Positions 21,721 through 32,400 of a stretch of 64,000 bases of DNA are shown here, piece by piece (within the stretch, counting starts at the first letter, position 1; each line of letters starts with the position of its first letter). The position numbers and the translations under genes were made by a program. Under the pieces are notes generated by a model. It ran no database searches, was not told where the DNA came from, and saw nothing but the letters and a program-made list of their open reading frames with translations. Source of the DNA: Alligator mississippiensis (taxonomy: Eukaryota > Chordata > Crocodylia > Alligatoridae); assembly GCF_030867095.1 (NCBI RefSeq), contig NC_081828.1, positions 220,069,978-220,133,977 on the forward strand, given 5' to 3'.

Positions 21721-22869
21721 GTCTGGCTTGTGCACTCAGGGTCAAACCGCCTGATTTGGGACCAGGAAGGATGTCTCCCAGGGAGCAAGCAGCATGGGTT
21801 TTTTTGCTTCCCTCCATAGCACGGGGCACGGGCCTCTGCCCAGAACTGTCTGAGCGCATTATTATTTATTCCTAGGCTCGCACGTTCGTGGCCGGTGCAG
21901 GGGCAGCGCGTCAGCAGTGCCCGTGCCCTCCCTGCAGGGCTTGTTCCCCGGGGGCTTGGGATGGCAGATCTTGCGGGCGCATGACAAAAGGCTGCTGGCC
22001 TTGCAGATGTCTGGACTCGATGGCTGGGAGGCCCTCCCATCTCGCGCTCCCCTCTTCCTAATGGACTGCTAAGTAGCAGCATATCCCATCCTCGCATTAC
22101 TCACGTAATTCCAGTTCATCGTCCGACTTCTTTCCAAACAAACAAATAAAAGTATTGTTGCAGAGGGCTTCCCGTTTCCCTCTGGTAATGGGCCTAATTC
22201 CATTGCCAGGATTTCTTTTGTTTCTGTTAAACGAAAAGGAAAAAAAAAAGCCCTGGTTGTTTTTGTCTTGGCTCTTCCAGCGATGGATTTTATTGATTTG
22301 CATCTATGCCCCCTCTTTTCCATTTGTTATATACGGTTCTATTAATTTTTAATTGCTGCCTTCATTGGCCAAGTGAACTAGGATCCTCTTTCATTTTAAA
22401 ATGTGCTTTTGCTGGCTCGTGGGACCGTGCGTTTTGGCTGTCTGAAGGCACTCCCCGTTTTCATTTATAGTTTTTTTGCTAAATATTTCAATCCAGTCAA
22501 TTTAATGAATAATTTCCCTTCACTTCCTGAAATGAACTCTTTTGAAGCACCAAGTATCTGTCTGCCTTACCGACAGGGGCTGTCTTCGTTGTGCCCAAAC
22601 TGAACATGACCGTGCCGTGAGCACCGACGTGCACGTAAAAGCCAGCGCTCTCACCATCCAGCGATTCGTTCATCTCTGCCCCGTTCCAAAATAGCGTCAC
22701 ACACATTTGCTGCAGTCCCTTTAGTTTCCAAACCGGCAATGCTTAGGGCATGTCATGCTGATGTCCTAGTAACTCCCGCCCTGGCCCCTTACATCCAAGT
22801 CCCCTGTAACAACAGCTTGTTTGTAAACTTGACATGCATCACAGACGGGCGCTTAAAAATAACTCCTCC
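21721..22869. other. Old repeat-derived sequence, unresolved
   Basis: 21740-21840 resembles the CR1 tail module (ATTTGGGACCAGGAAGGATG). From 22080 to 22869 the DNA is AT-rich, and a GAAGCACCAAGTATCTGTCT block partly resembles one near 43092, suggesting antisense LINE sequence. No frame survives and no gene was recognised. Confidence 0.3.
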
Positions 22870-23930
22870 CGTTAGGAGCACGGGGCCAGAAGGGACCTCT
22901 GGGTCACTGAGGCCAGCTCCCTGCTTGCACAAGCACCACAATGCGTAATCCCTCTCATCAACTGACCTAGCTGCTTCTTAAAAGGAGGAATGATTTTTGG
23001 CCTTGCTGCTCATACTGGGAAGTTGCTTCAGAAAGCCACTGCTCCTACGGCTAGAAACCTTCATCGACTTTTTCAGCCTAAATTTATCCAGGCTCATTTA
23101 ATGTCCGTATCCAGCACACTCTTTTAGCTTAAATGGCTCTGACGTCTCCTGGCATTAACTCCTTGATGTATTTGAAGCAGAGCTCACGCTCCCCTCCCCT
23201 CTCTGCCTTTGTTTTGCTGGACGACGATGCAAGCTAAACTCTTTTCACCTCTTCTCATCTCAGCAGGCTTCCTGCTGGCCTTGTTCCTGCTCGCATTTGC
23301 CTCTCCTTGCCCAGCGGCATACACAGCCTTCCAAGCAAGGTCTCCACGGTGCCCTATAAAATGCCTCTAATTCTCCCCGATCTCTACTGCAAACACCACA
23401 CCTGATGTCCTAGGATCACAACTGCCTGTTTCATGACCGCATCACACTCATGGCTCGCGGTCATCCTGCCATCAACTAGTGCACGCCTGTCCTGCTCCCC
23501 GCTCTCGTTCCCCACTGATAAGTTGGCCATTAGTCCCTGCACACACAACCTTACATATGCACTACTGGATTTCATCCTGTTTCTGTCATTTTGGTCCTCA
23601 AAGTCGTCTAAGTCTGCTCCTGTGATATCCTGGTCTTTCCAGTACTGCCGACACCTCCGAATGTGTGTCATTGCCAGTTTTCCTTGGTGCACGCCTACTT
23701 TTTGGGCCAAGGTCAGTGGTGAAAGTATGAAACCAGAACGGTTCCAAAACCCACTCTTGACATCTCCGGCCTGATGCTTCCCCTTTGAACACAACCCTCA
23801 GCCCCATCTTCTTTTGCCAGTTTCTTACCCACCTCATCCCTCTTCTGCTAACGCCCACCCTCTTCAGATGAACAAATACTTCACCACGTGGCCCCATGTT
23901 AAGTCCAGATAGATGAGATGTCCTTCAGTT
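22870..23930 (-). mobile_element. CR1/L3-like LINE, antisense
   Basis: The minus-strand frame 23598-23897 encodes HLKRVGVSRRGMRWVRNWQK, then GLRVVFKGEASGRR, then LEPFWFHTFTTDL. This is the reverse-transcriptase block between motifs A and C (compare W-x-x-N-W-L...R-V-V-x-N-G...VLGPxLFxxFxxDL). The 3-prime end at about 22870 shows the complement of a CCAGAGGTCCCTTCTGGCC tail. Stops separate the parts. Confidence 0.65.
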
Positions 23931-24371
23931 CATTTGCCTAGAACATCAGAAACAAAGAAGAGACGCAAGGGGGATATCAGGGCAGGATGCGGACGTACCA
24001 ACGAGGAACCGCAGTGGAAGTAGCGCCGGCTAGACGAGAGCGTGCACACAGGCAGTTACCATGGGTAGCTGTAAGATCACACCTGCCTTATCTCCTGGTA
24101 ACTTGATCGCGTGCCCATGTTCTTCCCCTTGCACAAACTACCTTTGTTACACTGATGCCGTATGTTATCCTGCGTCCCGCTTATTTCTGTATCCTTATTC
24201 TTTCTTTCCATATTTGTCCTAAAACCGTGCATGCTAGGGTCGCCTGGATCACGTTTTTCCTTTCCTTCTGCAATATTGTTACTGTATTTGCAGTGCTCTG
24301 ATCCCACGGTATTTCCCCATATTTAACTGATTTAGTAAAAACTACTTGAGACCGGGCTTGCGGTTTCACGT
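23931..24371 (-). mobile_element. Possible LINE remnant, antisense
   Basis: A minus-strand frame reads ERKNVIQATLACTVLGQIWK (about 24190-24260), with further broken pieces towards 24080. It looks protein-derived but I could not assign the domain. Confidence 0.25.
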
Positions 24372-24829
24372 GCCAGCCCTCTCAGGATCCTGGAACAGGG
24401 GCTCCCTGGCCCCCTCGGCATCAGCGCGTGGGACCCTCACCTAGGCTGTCATCGTCTTGCATCGCGATTACTGCAGCAGGCCCTGGCTGTAATAAACGGA
24501 GCCGTACCCCCTCCCCTCCATACCCACATCTCCCCAGAGCGCTGCTGCCAAGGGGATTTTTCAAGCTGGCCAAAAGAAGACGAAGAAGAGAGGAGTCAAG
24601 GGGATCTGCTAGTTTGGCCCCAGTTCCCAGAATGCCTGTTGGTTTTGGGTGGTATCCCACAATGCCCTGAGAAGAACACAGAACGGAGCAATCGACGATT
24701 GCAGCAGGGCACGCCACGACCGGGGTGGAACAGCCGCGACCACAACACGGGCACTGGAGGACACGTGCTTGTTCAGGAACGGCAGACATAAAGGCGAGGC
24801 CGGTCCGGTAACGCTGTACGTTTAAGACG
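24372..24829. other. Possible DNA-transposon remnant
   Basis: Contains AGTTCCCAGAATGCCTG and GGTATCCCACAATGCCC, blocks typical of degraded reptile DNA transposons. Termini were not found. Confidence 0.25.
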
Positions 24830-25060
24830 TGATGCACTGAAACGAGAGGAAATCATTGGCAAAGAAGTCCAGATCCCGTTGGGATGGAGTAGATAAGAAA
24901 CACCACTGGGATACGGCTGGACGTCTGCTAACTCCGTCTTCAGCCGCATCTGGAGATGGAAAGAGCACACTGCCGTATAAGAAAGATAAATGTTACTGGG
25001 GATTGTGTCCTTTGGAGAGATTTTAACTTCCTGGATATTAACTGGAGAAAAATTGTTACT

Positions 25061-25519
25061 GGGCGCGTCTACAAGTGCCTATTAACATGCAGCACTAAGC
25101 TCCAACGCTTATTGCTCCGGAGTTTATTGCTGCTGGGCACGTGTCTGCACGTGCACCTGGACCGCAGCACATTGAGCCCCCCGGGATCAGCCTGCCAGCC
25201 TGGGGCTGCTCCGACCGGGCGCAGTGTGCTGCGGAGGGAGGGGCTGGCTGGGGCACAAGGGTGGTTCATTGTGGGGCTAGCCAGCACGCAGCCCCTGCAC
25301 CAAGGCACCCTCGCGCCCCAGCCAGCTGGGGCAGCATCACGTGTGCACTGCTGCACATGAAAAAACCCCACAGCAGGTAGGACTTGTATTTACAAGTTCT
25401 ACCCTGCTGTGGGGTTTATTAGTTTTATGCATCCGAATAGGGGTGTGCGTGTAGACGCTGAGATATGTACTGTGGCTAATTAGGCAACTGCACAGCAAAC
25501 GTCTCACATAGACGTGGCC
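25061..25519. mobile_element. Harbinger-like MITE with central hairpin, nested in LINE
   Basis: The left end GGGCGCGTCTACAAGTG and the right end, read on the other strand, GGCCACGTCTATGTGAG, form imperfect terminal inverted repeats. GTCTACA-type termini are known from reptile PIF/Harbinger MITEs (Chompy-like). The insertion splits the endonuclease region of a LINE, whose reading resumes after 25520. GC content is higher than in the host. It has no coding capacity. Confidence 0.55.
25363..25417. repeat. Near-perfect hairpin inside the MITE
   Basis: A left arm of 26 nt (25363-25388) and a right arm of 27 nt (25391-25417) pair with one mismatch and one single-base bulge around a 2-nt loop. The stem includes CCCCACAGCAGG / CCTGCTGTGGGG. 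Confidence 0.9.
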
Positions 25520-26640
25520 ACCACGTAAAAATGGTAGGGCCTATACTTCTTGACTTCATAGCTCACAGATTGTTCCCCAGATAATCACTGACCTAACAAG
25601 AAGCAATGCTATTATAGACTGGGTTTTGGTGAATAGTGAGGACATCATAGAAGACCTGGGCATAAATAATGGCCTTGGATCAAGTGACCGTGAGCTGATT
25701 TATTTGAATGACACGGAAAGGTTAAACACAAGCAGCTCTGGAACTGAGGTTCTTGGTGCCAAGATGGAAAGCTCTGGTAGACTAGGGGCATTTGTTAATG
25801 AAGTCAACTGGACTGAGACACTCAAGCACTTGCATGTGGCAGAGTCTTGGAATTTTTTCTGGTCAAAGGTGCAAAACCCATCTGAATGCATACCCCAAGC
25901 AAGAGGGAAAACATGTAGGGAAAGTCCCCAAACTTAACTGGACAAATGACCGCCTCTGAGCATGTTAGGAGTAAGAGGAAAACCTGCAAGGAATGTGGGA
26001 AAAGGTGATCAAGAAAGAAACCTGGTTTAGAACTGAAAAAACATAGGCATAACGTGCGACGTGCCCAAGGCAAGCTGAGTTAGGCCTTACAAAGGATATT
26101 GAAACGAATGGCAGATGGTTCTTCAGCCTCAGCCAAAAGGGAACAGGGAAGGAAGAAATGGAGCAAGAGGAGGTGGGAGCTGAGAGCTCAGCGCATTCAA
26201 ACCGGGGGGGAGATCAGCTCTCTCCCCTCTCCGAATTCTCAGGGAAGCGGTGCATGACATTTCTGGCATTTACAAACCTGTGAACTCTGAGGAGGTGCTG
26301 CGTGGCCGGAAAAGAGCAGGATATATTCCCCACAGATGAGAAGGGAAACAAGAGCGATTCAGGCCTTGACAAAGCTGTTCCACCTGACCGATAGAGCCGG
26401 ACACCTCTCCGCGCTACGTTCTCTTGGACTGTCTACACAGCGAAGTGAGCTATCCGGATGCCAGCAAAGCTTTTGATACGGTGCTGCAAAAAGACGAGGG
26501 GACTGAAAGGCATTAGCAGAAGAACGGCGGGGTGAGTAACGAGCGGGCACGAAGGAGCAGGACGGCTGGAGGGCAGTTATGAGCCACGTTCCTCCAGGAC
26601 CGGTCTTGGCACCGTTCTGGTCTTGGCTCTCACTTGATGG

Positions 26641-27099
26641 CTGCGTCTGCCCGAGACCGGCTGCAGGTCGGGGCACCTGGCTGGAGGGCTGGCCCCAGCC
26701 GCGGCCGAGGGGGAACCGGGGGTGACCAGCTCCAGGAGCAGAGCGCAGAGGAGCGCTGGGAGAACGGCACAGGGCCTGGGCTGCCCTTTCGGGGTCTGCG
26801 ACCAGGCCGCAGGTGTGGACGTACCCTGCCGCCGTCGCCCTCAGGCAGGTCGGAGACTGGGGCCCCGAGCCTCGCTGCAGAGAGATGCTCCGCACCAGCC
26901 CCACGCCACCGCGCGTTCGTGGGGCTGCTGCGTGCGAACGTTTGCAGGTAGCAGGGGGGCACGGGGACAATCCTCGCACTGCGGCGGGCACGCTTGGCGA
27001 ACGACCAGCCTAAAAAAGGCATTTGGACGGGCCGGTGTGTACTGCATTTGCAGCAGAGACAGGGAGAACAGGCGGTCCCGGCCATGGTCACGCACCCAC
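26641..27099. other. AGAP3 upstream flank, GC-rich
   Basis: GC rises sharply after 26640. No TATA box lies at a useful place. The long frames on both strands reflect stop-poor GC-rich DNA. Confidence 0.4.
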
Positions 27100-27579
27100 C
27101 CGCGCAGGAGAGCTGAACTCCCCGGGGCACTGACAGGGCGCGAGCGGCGGGTGCAGCTCGGGCCGCTCCCGGCGCGGGAAGGGAAGGGAAGGGGCGAGGT
27201 GTGGCGGGGCGAGGCTGGCGGACAAGGTGCCCCCGGGCAGCACCTGCCCGCGCCCCGGCCTCGCGGCTCCCAGGTGCTGCCGCATCCCGCACCCCGCGGC
27301 GCCCGCCTCTGCCCCCCGTTTTCCGGCGGGGCCGGGCCGGGAGGGAGGGAGGGAAGGAGGCGGGAGCGGGAGGCGGAGCAGGGCGCTCCCGTCCCCGAGC
27401 CGGAGCCGGAGCCGGAGCCGGAGCGGGCGCTGACGCGGGAGGCGGAGGCGGAGGCGGGGGCGGTCGCGGCTGCGCGGCGCTGGGGCTGGGGCCGGGCCGG
27501 GCCGGGCCGGGAGCGGAGCGGAGCAGCCGCAGGAGCCCGCACGCCCCGCGCCCGCACCCGCACCCGCTCCCGCACCGCC

Positions 27580-27603
27580 ATGCAGCCGCTCCCGCGCCGC
27601 TGA
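27580..27603 (+). CDS. Upstream ORF in AGAP3 5-prime leader (7 codons)
   Basis: An ATG at 27580 in a good context (GCCGCC-like, G at -3) opens a seven-codon frame, MQPLPRR, closed by TGA at 27601-27603. The stop is 16 nt before the AGAP3 ATG at 27620. If transcription starts upstream of 27580, most scanning ribosomes would meet this ATG first. Whether the leader includes it is inferred. Confidence 0.5.
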   Translation: MQPLPRR

Positions 27604-27619
27604 GCCCCGCGCCGCAGCC

Positions 27620-27890
27620 ATGAACTTCCAGGCGGGGCCGGGGCAGAGCCCGCAGTCGCAGAGCCTGTCGGCGCCGGGCGGGCCGGTGCCGGTGCCGGGG
27701 CCGTCGGGGCCGCAGGCGGGCGGGGCGCCGCCGCCGCAGTTCGGGCTCTCCAACTCGGCCGCCATCCGCGCCGAGATCGGGCGCTTCGAGTCGGTGCACC
27801 CCAACATCTACGCCATCTACGACCTCATCGAGCGCGTCGAGGACCTGGCGCTGCAGAGCCAGATCCGCGAGCACGTCATCTCCATCGAGG
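27620..27890 (+). CDS. AGAP3: AGAP3 first coding exon
   Basis: This exon encodes 90 residues plus one base of the next codon. It starts [12 protein letters not shown], has a Pro/Gly/Ala-rich stretch to about residue 40, then ends with a conserved segment including [20 protein letters not shown] and [20 protein letters not shown]. Known AGAP3 proteins share this start and conserved segment; the AGAP1 paralogue is similar but begins and continues differently. The exon ends ATC GAG G followed by GTGAGC, a strong phase-1 donor matching the family exon boundary. AGAP3 is an Arf GTPase-activating protein with GTPase-like, PH, ArfGAP and ankyrin domains, linked in mammals to glutamate-receptor scaffolds and endosomal traffic. 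All those domains lie in later exons not seen here. The Pro-rich part looks longer than in mammals. Confidence 0.9.
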
Positions 27891-30084
27891 GTGAGCGCGG
27901 CCCAGGGGTGCCGCGGGCGGGCGGGCGGGGGGCCGCCAGCGTCTCGCCCGCGTGCAGGGGTGCCGCGGGGCCGGCAGGCGCGGCGCCCCGGGTGGGAGTG
28001 CGCGCAGGGGTGCCACCAGCGTGGCATCTCCGGCAGGGGTGCTGCTCCATGCAGCTCGGCTGCACCCCAGCCGCGAGCGCGGTGCCCCGGCCTTGGCACG
28101 GCCGGTCTCCGTGGGGAGGGCCACGGCCCCTCCGCTGCACCCCGGGAATGTGGGGTCTGACCCACCGCCCTGCCCCGCTTGCACGGCTGTCGGGGCACGC
28201 TGGGCGAGGGGCGAGGATCGGGGCCCACCCGGCCTCCCCCAGGCACCGGGGCTGCTGCGGCAGAAAATGGAGCCTGGAGCGGCTGTGCTGGCTCGGGGCT
28301 CTGCAGAGTTCGCAGTGATTCAGTGGCTGCGTGTCGCACGGCTCCTCCGTGCCTCCGCACCGCGTGTTTATTCATGAGCGCGGCCGGCGTGGCGCGGCGC
28401 GGCGCGGCAAAGCCCACCGGCCTTTGTTCCGGGCACGCGGCGAGCGGAGCGGAGCGGGACGCTGCCTCCTCCCAGGCCACCGCAGCGGTGGCTTGTGCTG
28501 TCCCGGCCCCTCTCCCGCAGCCGGAGGCAGGGCTGGAACCGGGGCCTCCGCGAGGCAAGGCCCTTCCTTGCTGGAGCCAAGGGGGGGGCGGGAGGCTGCC
28601 TTGCGGGGGAGCCACAGCTGTCCCGGGCCCGTGGACGTGGACTAGCGCGGGGGAGGCAATGCCGGGGGGATTCCCGGAGGGTGGGTGCGGAGAGGCACAA
28701 AATCCGGTGGTGATGGGCAGACTTGGGCCTCCTGGCGTCTCGCGCCGTCCTTCCTTTCTCCTTTTCGATGGACACTCTCGCTGGCTGGGGAAGGCCGTCA
28801 GAGCCCCCTCTCCCTGCCTGGGCTTCGTAGCCCGAGTGGCTCGGGGCAGGAGCTCGCCAGGTAGCCACGGTCACGTGGCAGGCGTGCGTGGAGGTGGAGG
28901 TGGAGGGGAGACCGCTGGCTCCCGGGTGTTTGCGCTTGTGCGAATGGGAAGCGCTGTGGGCTCCCGGCACGTGTCGGTGCAGGCAGGTCAGGGCGCTCCG
29001 CAGCCGCCTGGGCACCGGCGAGCGAGCGCACGGCGTCCCCTGGGAGGGGGGGGTGTCGGGGACACGGGCTCTTTGCAACACAACACCATTTGCACGCTCA
29101 GCCGGGAAAGCAGGCGGCTGGCAGCGTGGAAGGCCTGCCAGGCCAGGCCCGGGGACAGGTGCAGTGCTCCAGCCAGCGCCCGCTGTGCTCTAGCTTGTTT
29201 ATCCCTCCAGCGTTTGCAGCACATGCGTTCGCAGCTGGGCCGGAGGAAGCCGGGTATCCGCAGCCAGGGCTGCTGGGCCCACGGAGCGTCTGAAACCTAA
29301 TCCGGTGCGGGGGGAGCTGATCCGTGCGTGCAAGGGAAGGGCTGCCTGGCGACTGCGGCTGTGCCTGGCAGCCGGGGAGCTGGGCACGGTGGGTGGGAGC
29401 TGGGCTTCCAGGCATTGCTGGCACTGGCTGGCTCCGTGGGCCCTCCCATTGCTGGTTAACCCTTGCTTCTGCACGGGGATCGGCGCTCGCCGCTGGGCTG
29501 GCCGCAGGACGTGTCCCCTGCTTGTCCCTGGCCTCTGTTGATTCTCCCCAGTGACCTCCGGCCTTCCCTTCCGCTCTGCGCCAAGCGCTGTTTGCATCGT
29601 TAATTTGATTGCAGATGTTCCCGGATGCGGCCTTGTGTCGGCCTCCGCAGGAACTGCTCGTATCCCTGGGCCAGGCTGAGCTCTGGGACCAGCAGCCCGC
29701 GGCTCCCTGCCGGGGACCAGCTGTCTGCAAAGGCAGAAGCTTCCTGTGGGATTGGCCGGCAGGGACCTTCATCTTCCCCACGGTTTCCCACCCGAGCTGG
29801 TTTTGCGTGAAAAGGATGGGCTAATTGTGGCTGATGTTAGCAGCAGTCGTTAATTATTTCCATCGGTGCTCGCAAGATGCCTGGACCTTTCCAGATAAAG
29901 AGGCAGCCCCATTCCCTGCCCTGAGGTGCTGCCCCGGTAAAGAGCAAAGGGAAAGCACGGAGAGCAGGGGGGACCGGGCAGCAGCTAGAGCGAAGCTGCC
30001 ACGTGTCGCAGGGGAGGCGGGAGAGGCGCCTGTGGCTGTCTGTGATCATCTCATCTCCATTGTGTGCGGCAAGGCCTTGACCTT
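27891..30084 (+). other. AGAP3: Start of AGAP3 intron 1, unassigned
   Basis: GC-rich intron sequence with the downstream shore of the CpG island. Near 28400 are GCGCG runs and near 28445 a GGAGC repeat. No exon or repeat family was recognised; the long frames here are GC artefacts. Confidence 0.5.
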
Positions 30085-30830
30085 TGCTGCAGGAGCAGGA
30101 CGCGGAGCAGTGGCTTGAGGGTGCAGCAGAGGCGAGATCAGGAAACACCTCTTCTCTGGCGGACGGGGAGGCCGTGGGAGAGACGCCAGGGAAGGGGGGG
30201 GGTTCTCCATCCCTGGAGATGCCGAGGAGAGGGTGGGCAGCCACTGCGCAGGGATGATCTAGGTGCAGCGATGCCTGTCTCATGCCAGGCTTCTGGGCTA
30301 TGCTGGTTGCCCCCTGTTCTGCTCCACGTGTTGGGGTTTTTAAGCCTGGGGGCTGCTGCAGCCCAGGCTGGGCATGGGGCTGGGCTGTGCCAATGCTCCT
30401 GCTGGCACCAACCTTGCAGGGTCCTGGCTGGAGGGTCTTGCCCTCACACTTGGGCTCAGCCCCACGCTGCACTGGGGCAGGAAGGGATTTCCCCCCTGCT
30501 CAGACTGGTCTGGACTGGGGGGTTTGCCTTCCTCTGCAGGGGGGCACGGCCTGGGTCTGGGCTGTCTTGTATTTTGTCTGTGTTAATGGCCTCTTGCAGA
30601 AGCAGGACGTTGGCGGCTGCGGTGCCCTCCGCTTTATCTGTGGCCGGTTCCAGTATTGTGTCTTGTGCTGTGTCAGGGTTGAGGGTAGTTTTACAATGCG
30701 TTTAAATTATGGATTTGTCTGGGCTGGTTTGGATGGGGCTGATCCTGCCTCAGGCAAGGGTTGGACTGGATGTGACCCCGCAGCTCCCTGCCCTGCCAGC
30801 CCCGCTTCTCCGTGACTCTGTGACCTTGAG
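30085..30830 (+). mobile_element. CR1 tail module, full-length copy
   Basis: This is the best copy of a recurring CR1 3-prime segment, with three parts. Part A is an ORF2-end relic (GAGATCAGGAAACACCTCTT, GGGGAGGCCGTGGGAGAGAC). Part B is a long UTR (CCAATGCTCCTGCTGGCACC, GGAAGGGATTTCCCCCCTGC, TTTGCCTTCCTCTGCAG). Part C is the terminal block (GTCTGGGCTGGTTTGGATGG, GATCCTGCCTCAGGCA, GACTGGATGTGACC). Part C matches ordinary CR1 3-prime ends. Confidence 0.7.
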
Positions 30831-32149
30831 CAGAAAAGCCCCGAGGGCTGGAGATGTGCCCTTTGCTTCCTCTCCAGAATCCTGTTTAGATCTGGCAGGG
30901 CACAAGCCAAAGAGCACCCGTGTTTGCAGCTGTAGTCTGCGCTATCGCAGCGTGATTCTGGCAGCCCCGATGGTTGTAGGCCTGGGTCGGTGCCACCAAA
31001 GCCGTCCCAAGGGGTCGAGCTGTGCTAGGACCCCCTGGAAGAGAAGCGGTCTCTCCAGTCCCGGAGCAGCGGTGACGGGAGATGCGCTGGCATAGCGTGG
31101 CCGGGCTGGCAGGTCACCTCTGGTCCAGCCCCTGCTGCAGACAAGGGCTTGTCTAACCCTAACCTCTTCTTAAAGCTGCTCCCTCCAGCACCCTTCACCC
31201 ATGACTCCCAGGCTGGGGACATCCTTCCCTTTCAGAGACCACTATCAGAGTGACACGCTGCCCGTCAGAGGGGCATGTGATGGGGTCCGCTTTGCCCAGC
31301 AAGCACCTCCTGCTTCTGTTGCCTGGGCCAAGAACATCTGGAGTCGAGACAAATGACAGCTGTGCCTGGCTGCTCCCTTGGACGGCTGTCCCTCCTCTGC
31401 ACCCCTCCGAGCTGAGACGAGCTGCACCCACGGAGAGATTACCAGGCGGGGCCATAACCCAGACCTCATCTCCGCCAGACTGCAGGCCCATCTGCTTGCC
31501 GCGGTGCTCTCGGGTGCAGCTTGCCATGCCGCTGTCTTTGTGATGCTGCCTGCGCGTCAGGGCTGCCAGGACAGGGTAGTGATGCATCCTTCTGGTGGCT
31601 GCTTTGCTTCTGCAAGAGCCTCCTCTGCAGCTGCCAGCGTGGGCAGTGCTACGGCCCCAGCTGGAGAAGTCGTGGGAGCGGCTGGAGTGAAATCCAGTGC
31701 TGGGGGACATGGGGCGGAGGGGAAGGTTCATCCTCCCTGGGCATGTGCCCTGTTGGCAGGTGCTGCGTTCCCTTCCATGTCAGCCAGGGACCGTGGTGCG
31801 GTGGCAGGTGGCAGTGGAGACCCCTTTTGCCGCGCAGCGATGGTCAGACCATGCACGCGTGATGCTTGGAGAGCAAGGGAGGGAACTGCACATGGCCACG
31901 TGCGTGTGGGTCTGCACATGGCCACGGTGCTGCTCTTCTGGGCGCTGCATGCAGTGCCAGTCACCAGCTCGGGGAGGTAGGGCCAGAGGAGAGCGTGGCA
32001 GGGGCCTGGGAAAGCTCCTTCTTCAGGGCAGCACCAGCCAAATGCTTTGGTAGGCGTGCCACAAACCAGCCCCTGTGCTCACGCCTGCCATCCTAGTGCC
32101 CATCTCCTGCCCAACTGATTGCTCTGCCTTCTGCTCCCAGCCCCATGCT
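30831..32149 (+). other. AGAP3 intron 1, mostly unassigned
   Basis: No exon was recognised. At about 31100-31190 a GGTCACCTCTGGTCCAGCCC block and a CTAACCTCTTCTTAAAGCTG block suggest an antisense CR1 3-prime remnant. Confidence 0.35.
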
Positions 32150-32400
32150 CCACGCCTGCCCTGCTGCTCTGCTCTCTGCTCCTAGTCCTATGCTCCCTGC
32201 CTGCCCTGCTGCTTTGCTTTACTGCTCCCTGCCTGCTCTGCTGCTCTGCTCTCTGCTCCCAGTCCTATGCTCCCTGTCTGTTCTGCTGCTTTGCTTTACT
32301 GCTCCCTGCCTGCTCTGCTGCTCTGCTCTCTGCTCCCAGTCCTATGCTCCCTGTCTGTTCTGCTACTCTGCCTTGTGCTCCCTGCCCTATGTGCAGCTCT
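32150..32400 (+). repeat. 77-bp minisatellite, about three copies
   Basis: Units start at 32162, 32239 and 32316. Each has TGCTGCTCTGCTCTCTGCTC, then AGTCCTATGCTCCCTG and a GCTGCTTTGCTTTACTGC block; the third unit is degenerate at its end. Units 2 and 3 are closest to each other. The tract is pyrimidine-rich and in frame by chance, giving long Leu/Cys-rich artefact ORFs. Confidence 0.85.

Larger units (their letters stand above)
24830..26640 (+). mobile_element. CR1/L3-like LINE, sense, ending about 1 kb before AGAP3
   Basis: The endonuclease end is encoded as DFNFLDINWRKIVTG (about 25024-25065). After a MITE (25061-25519) it continues as AIIDWVLVNSEDIIEDLGIN, NGLGSSDRELIYLND (about 25610-25710). 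The RT motif-A relic YPDASKAFDTVLQKDEGTER lies at about 26455-26510, and an LQDRSWHRSGL-type remnant near 26600-26630. Stops are frequent. The element ends where the GC-rich AGAP3 promoter region begins. Confidence 0.65.
27100..28650 (+). promoter_or_regulatory. AGAP3: CpG-island promoter and 5-prime UTR of AGAP3
   Basis: CpG density is very high on both sides of the first exon. Upstream of the ATG are G-rich tracts such as GGGAAGGGAAGGGAAGGGGC (27175-27195), four GAGCCG units (27397-27425), GGAGGCGGAGGCGGAGGC near 27440 and four GGGCC repeats near 27490-27510. These include several GC-box (Sp1-type) matches. There is no TATA box, as usual for dispersed-start housekeeping or neuronal promoters. 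The exact transcription start cannot be set from sequence; 27200-27600 is most plausible. The island continues some 750 bp into intron 1. Confidence 0.75.

Noticed and set aside
26722..27603. 293-codon plus-strand frame ending just before AGAP3
   Set aside because: It passes through promoter repeats and is compositionally biased. Only its last seven codons, starting at the ATG at 27580, make a plausible uORF.
26630..28615. 661-codon open frame on the minus strand across the AGAP3 exon
   Set aside because: It is antisense to a conserved exon, Arg/Pro/Ala-rich throughout, and explained by stop-poor CpG-island DNA. No domain is visible.
28179..29300. 373-codon plus-strand frame after exon 1
   Set aside because: Low-complexity GC-rich intron with no domain; a competing 237-codon frame covers much of it on the other strand.
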